Below are positions 62,761 to 64,000 of a stretch of DNA of 64,000 nt, piece after piece. A model generated the notes under the pieces. It was not told the origin of the DNA and made no database searches. It worked only from the letters and a program-made list of their open reading frames with translations. Positions within the stretch are counted from its first letter, which is position 1, and each line of letters begins with the position of its first letter. Source of the DNA: an uncultured Eubacterium sp. (lineage in GTDB: Bacteria; Bacillota; Clostridia; Oscillospirales; Acutalibacteraceae); NCBI GenBank assembly GCA_944380635.1, contig CALWID010000012.1, positions 1-64,000 of the forward strand. Direction: 5' to 3'. The position numbers and the translations under genes are program-made.

Positions 62761-63465
62761 TTATTCATTTTTATTTATAATCCTTGTAATTTCCGCTTTA
62801 GTTTCTATATCAATGAAGCGTGTAAAGAGTGAAACTTTATTATCCGCATTTAGATTATCCCATATAACTGAAGTGAACTCATCAATATCGTTAGTATCAA
62901 CGCTTACAGGGACAGGTTCTCCTTCAAATGACGGAATCGGATTACCGTCGCACTTATAAGTATGGATAAAATGAGCAATACCAGCTTCTGCCGGATATTC
63001 AAAAAAGAATCTGAGGCACTGCGGTTTACCCATATTTGATTTAAGAATGGACAGCACATAATCACCGTTCGGCTTTACAACGCCTGAAATTCTTGGCGTA
63101 TAATTAGGCGCGTCCGGCTCAAATTCGCGTGTTAAAAGAGCGTGGCGATAACAATGGCCCTCTTTCATAAAATCATATATAGTATCGGTCTGGTCGCCGT
63201 TTGTAACTATTGTTTTACCGTCCAGTTTTAAAACCGGGTTGTAAATAATCAGGCTCGGGTCAGTCATTTTTGATTCGTCAAAAGCCTTTGTGCGTATACC
63301 ACCGCGGTCATTTTCCTCAAAAATTCTGTTACGGCTGTTTTCACTTCTGCCCATAATGAAATATGCTACTGCGGAACATTTACCGTTTGGAGTTTTACCG
63401 AGGACTATTCCCCTGCCCGGATATGAGTTATTTGAAAGAAGATTTGCAAGATTTTTTATTTCCAT
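62761..63465 (-). CDS. PurO-like IMP cyclohydrolase
   Basis: This 234-residue protein has the motifs NLSNNSYPGRGIVLG-like start (LSNNSYPGRGIVLGKTPNGK), YFIMGRSENSRNRIF and TNGDQTDTIYDFM of the archaeal-type IMP cyclohydrolase family. It would close the inosine ring from FAICAR, replacing the IMP cyclohydrolase half of PurH. I choose ATG 63465, six bases after AAGGTG. It is placed between purN and purD, in line with a purine role. The AICAR formyltransferase needed for the previous step is not in the window. Confidence 0.88.
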   Translation of the reverse strand: MEIKNLANLLSNNSYPGRGIVLGKTPNGKCSAVAYFIMGRSENSRNRIFEENDRGGIRTKAFDESKMTDPSLIIYNPVLKLDGKTIVTNGDQTDTIYDFMKEGHCYRHALLTREFEPDAPNYTPRISGVVKPNGDYVLSILKSNMGKPQCLRFFFEYPAEAGIAHFIHTYKCDGNPIPSFEGEPVPVSVDTNDIDEFTSVIWDNLNADNKVSLFTRFIDIETKAEITRIINKNE

Positions 63466-63475
63466 AAATTTCACC

Positions 63476-64000
63476 TTAAACTATTTCTGTTTTATTACCT
63501 GTAATTTTTATGCGCCCCTGGCAGAACAAAGACACTGCCTCCGGCAGAATTTTCCATTCACATTCCTGCATAACCCGTTTTTGCAGAATCTCCGGCGTAT
63601 CGCCGTTTAAAACAGGCACCGCCTTTTGCATTATAATCGGGCCGCCGTCGCACTCTTCGGTAACAAAGTGGACTGTTGCGCCTGTAAGTTTAACTCCTTT
63701 TTCAAGCGCCGCCTCATGAACATGCAAGCCGTAAAAACCTTTGCCGCAAAATGACGGTATAAGCGCGGGATGAACATTCATCATTTTCCCGGGAAATGCT
63801 TTTACTATTTGTGAATCAAGAATAGTCATAAACCCGGCATACACAACCAAGTCTGCCTTTCTGTTTTGAAGTTCTTTTGTAACGGCGGCTGTGTACGAAT
63901 GAATATCGGAATAATCCGCACGGGCAATGACAACGGCGGGAATATTATTTTGCTTTGCGCGCTCAAGAGCGTAAACGCCCGGCTTTGAAGAGATAACGCA
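63476..64000 (-). CDS. purN: Phosphoribosylglycinamide formyltransferase PurN (5' end cut)
   Basis: PurN uses 10-formyl-THF to formylate GAR, step 3 of purine synthesis. The visible 174 residues keep the substrate and catalytic segment MNVHPALIPSFCGKGFYGLHVHEAALEKG and TGATVHFVTEECDGGPI, with catalytic Asn, His and Asp. The frame stays open to base 64000 (CVISSKPGVYALERA), so about 20-30 N-terminal residues lie outside the window. The stop lies 11 bases before the purO start codon. The apparent start at 63850 is internal. Confidence 0.95.
   Translation of the reverse strand, partial: CVISSKPGVYALERAKQNNIPAVVIARADYSDIHSYTAAVTKELQNRKADLVVYAGFMTILDSQIVKAFPGKMMNVHPALIPSFCGKGFYGLHVHEAALEKGVKLTGATVHFVTEECDGGPIIMQKAVPVLNGDTPEILQKRVMQECEWKILPEAVSLFCQGRIKITGNKTEIV

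Noticed and set aside
1..64000. Defence system, prophage or secondary-metabolite cluster
   Set aside because: No nuclease-helicase, CRISPR, toxin-antitoxin, phage structural or synthase genes were seen; nearly all large ORFs match core or sugar-use families.

Overview
The window is a chromosome segment from an anaerobic Gram-positive Firmicute, most likely a gut-type Clostridia of the Ruminococcaceae/Oscillospiraceae kind (inference). The evidence is the ylxM-ffh-rpsP-khpA and phoH-ybeY-era-yqzL-recO-mutS2 gene orders, an mraZ-led division cluster with a PASTA penicillin-binding protein, IreB, HPr, a pheST T-box, a yybP-ykoY manganese riboswitch, frequent GTG/TTG starts behind strong Shine-Dalgarno sites, and a meso-DAP type MurE. 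No phage, plasmid, CRISPR array or complete insertion sequence was seen. Most of the window is core genome with scattered glycan-use genes.

Layout. 1-5,000: MntP manganese exporter under its riboswitch, a zinc-ribbon protein, a GPH sugar symporter, a histidine phosphatase, a split ThrE-type exporter and the initiator tRNA. 5,400-13,600 (+): a membrane protein, a sialidase-like lipoprotein, an LtaS/MdoB-like phosphoglycerol transferase, a YaiI-type protein, a small unknown protein and a GH38 alpha-mannosidase. 13,940-27,100 (-): the dcw cluster mraZ-rsmH-ftsL-PBP-murE-mraY-ftsW-murG-murA-ftsQ-ftsZ, which lacks murF, murD, murC, murB and ftsA. 27,200-29,500 (+): a second GPH symporter and a YczE-type membrane protein. 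29,560-43,900 (-): DNA repair, tRNA/rRNA modification and ribosome-assembly genes in several short operons. 44,000-52,300: FkbM methyltransferase, MscS channel, sulfatase, third GPH symporter, iron alcohol dehydrogenase and a cytoplasmic sialidase-like protein. 52,300-56,800 (+): T-box, pheS, pheT, ireB and an unknown 96-residue protein. 56,950-64,000 (-): a NahK-like amino-sugar 1-kinase, an ABC permease plus membrane fusion protein without an ATPase, and purN-purO-purD, with purN cut by the window edge.

How the genes fit together. Two sialidase-like proteins, an alpha-mannosidase, a sulfatase, an N-acetylhexosamine kinase and three GPH symporters point to use of host-type glycans, although they are spread over several transcription units. 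The division cluster starts from a perfect consensus promoter followed by 10-bp-spaced repeats that look like MraZ operators, and ftsZ has an extra promoter. The less explained parts are a short TIR-bounded repeat found just upstream of both murG and coaD, a 21-bp perfect inverted repeat between the mannosidase gene and ftsZ, an ogt gene whose homology runs upstream of any normal start codon, and several structured leaders. I did not find a convincing new multi-gene system.
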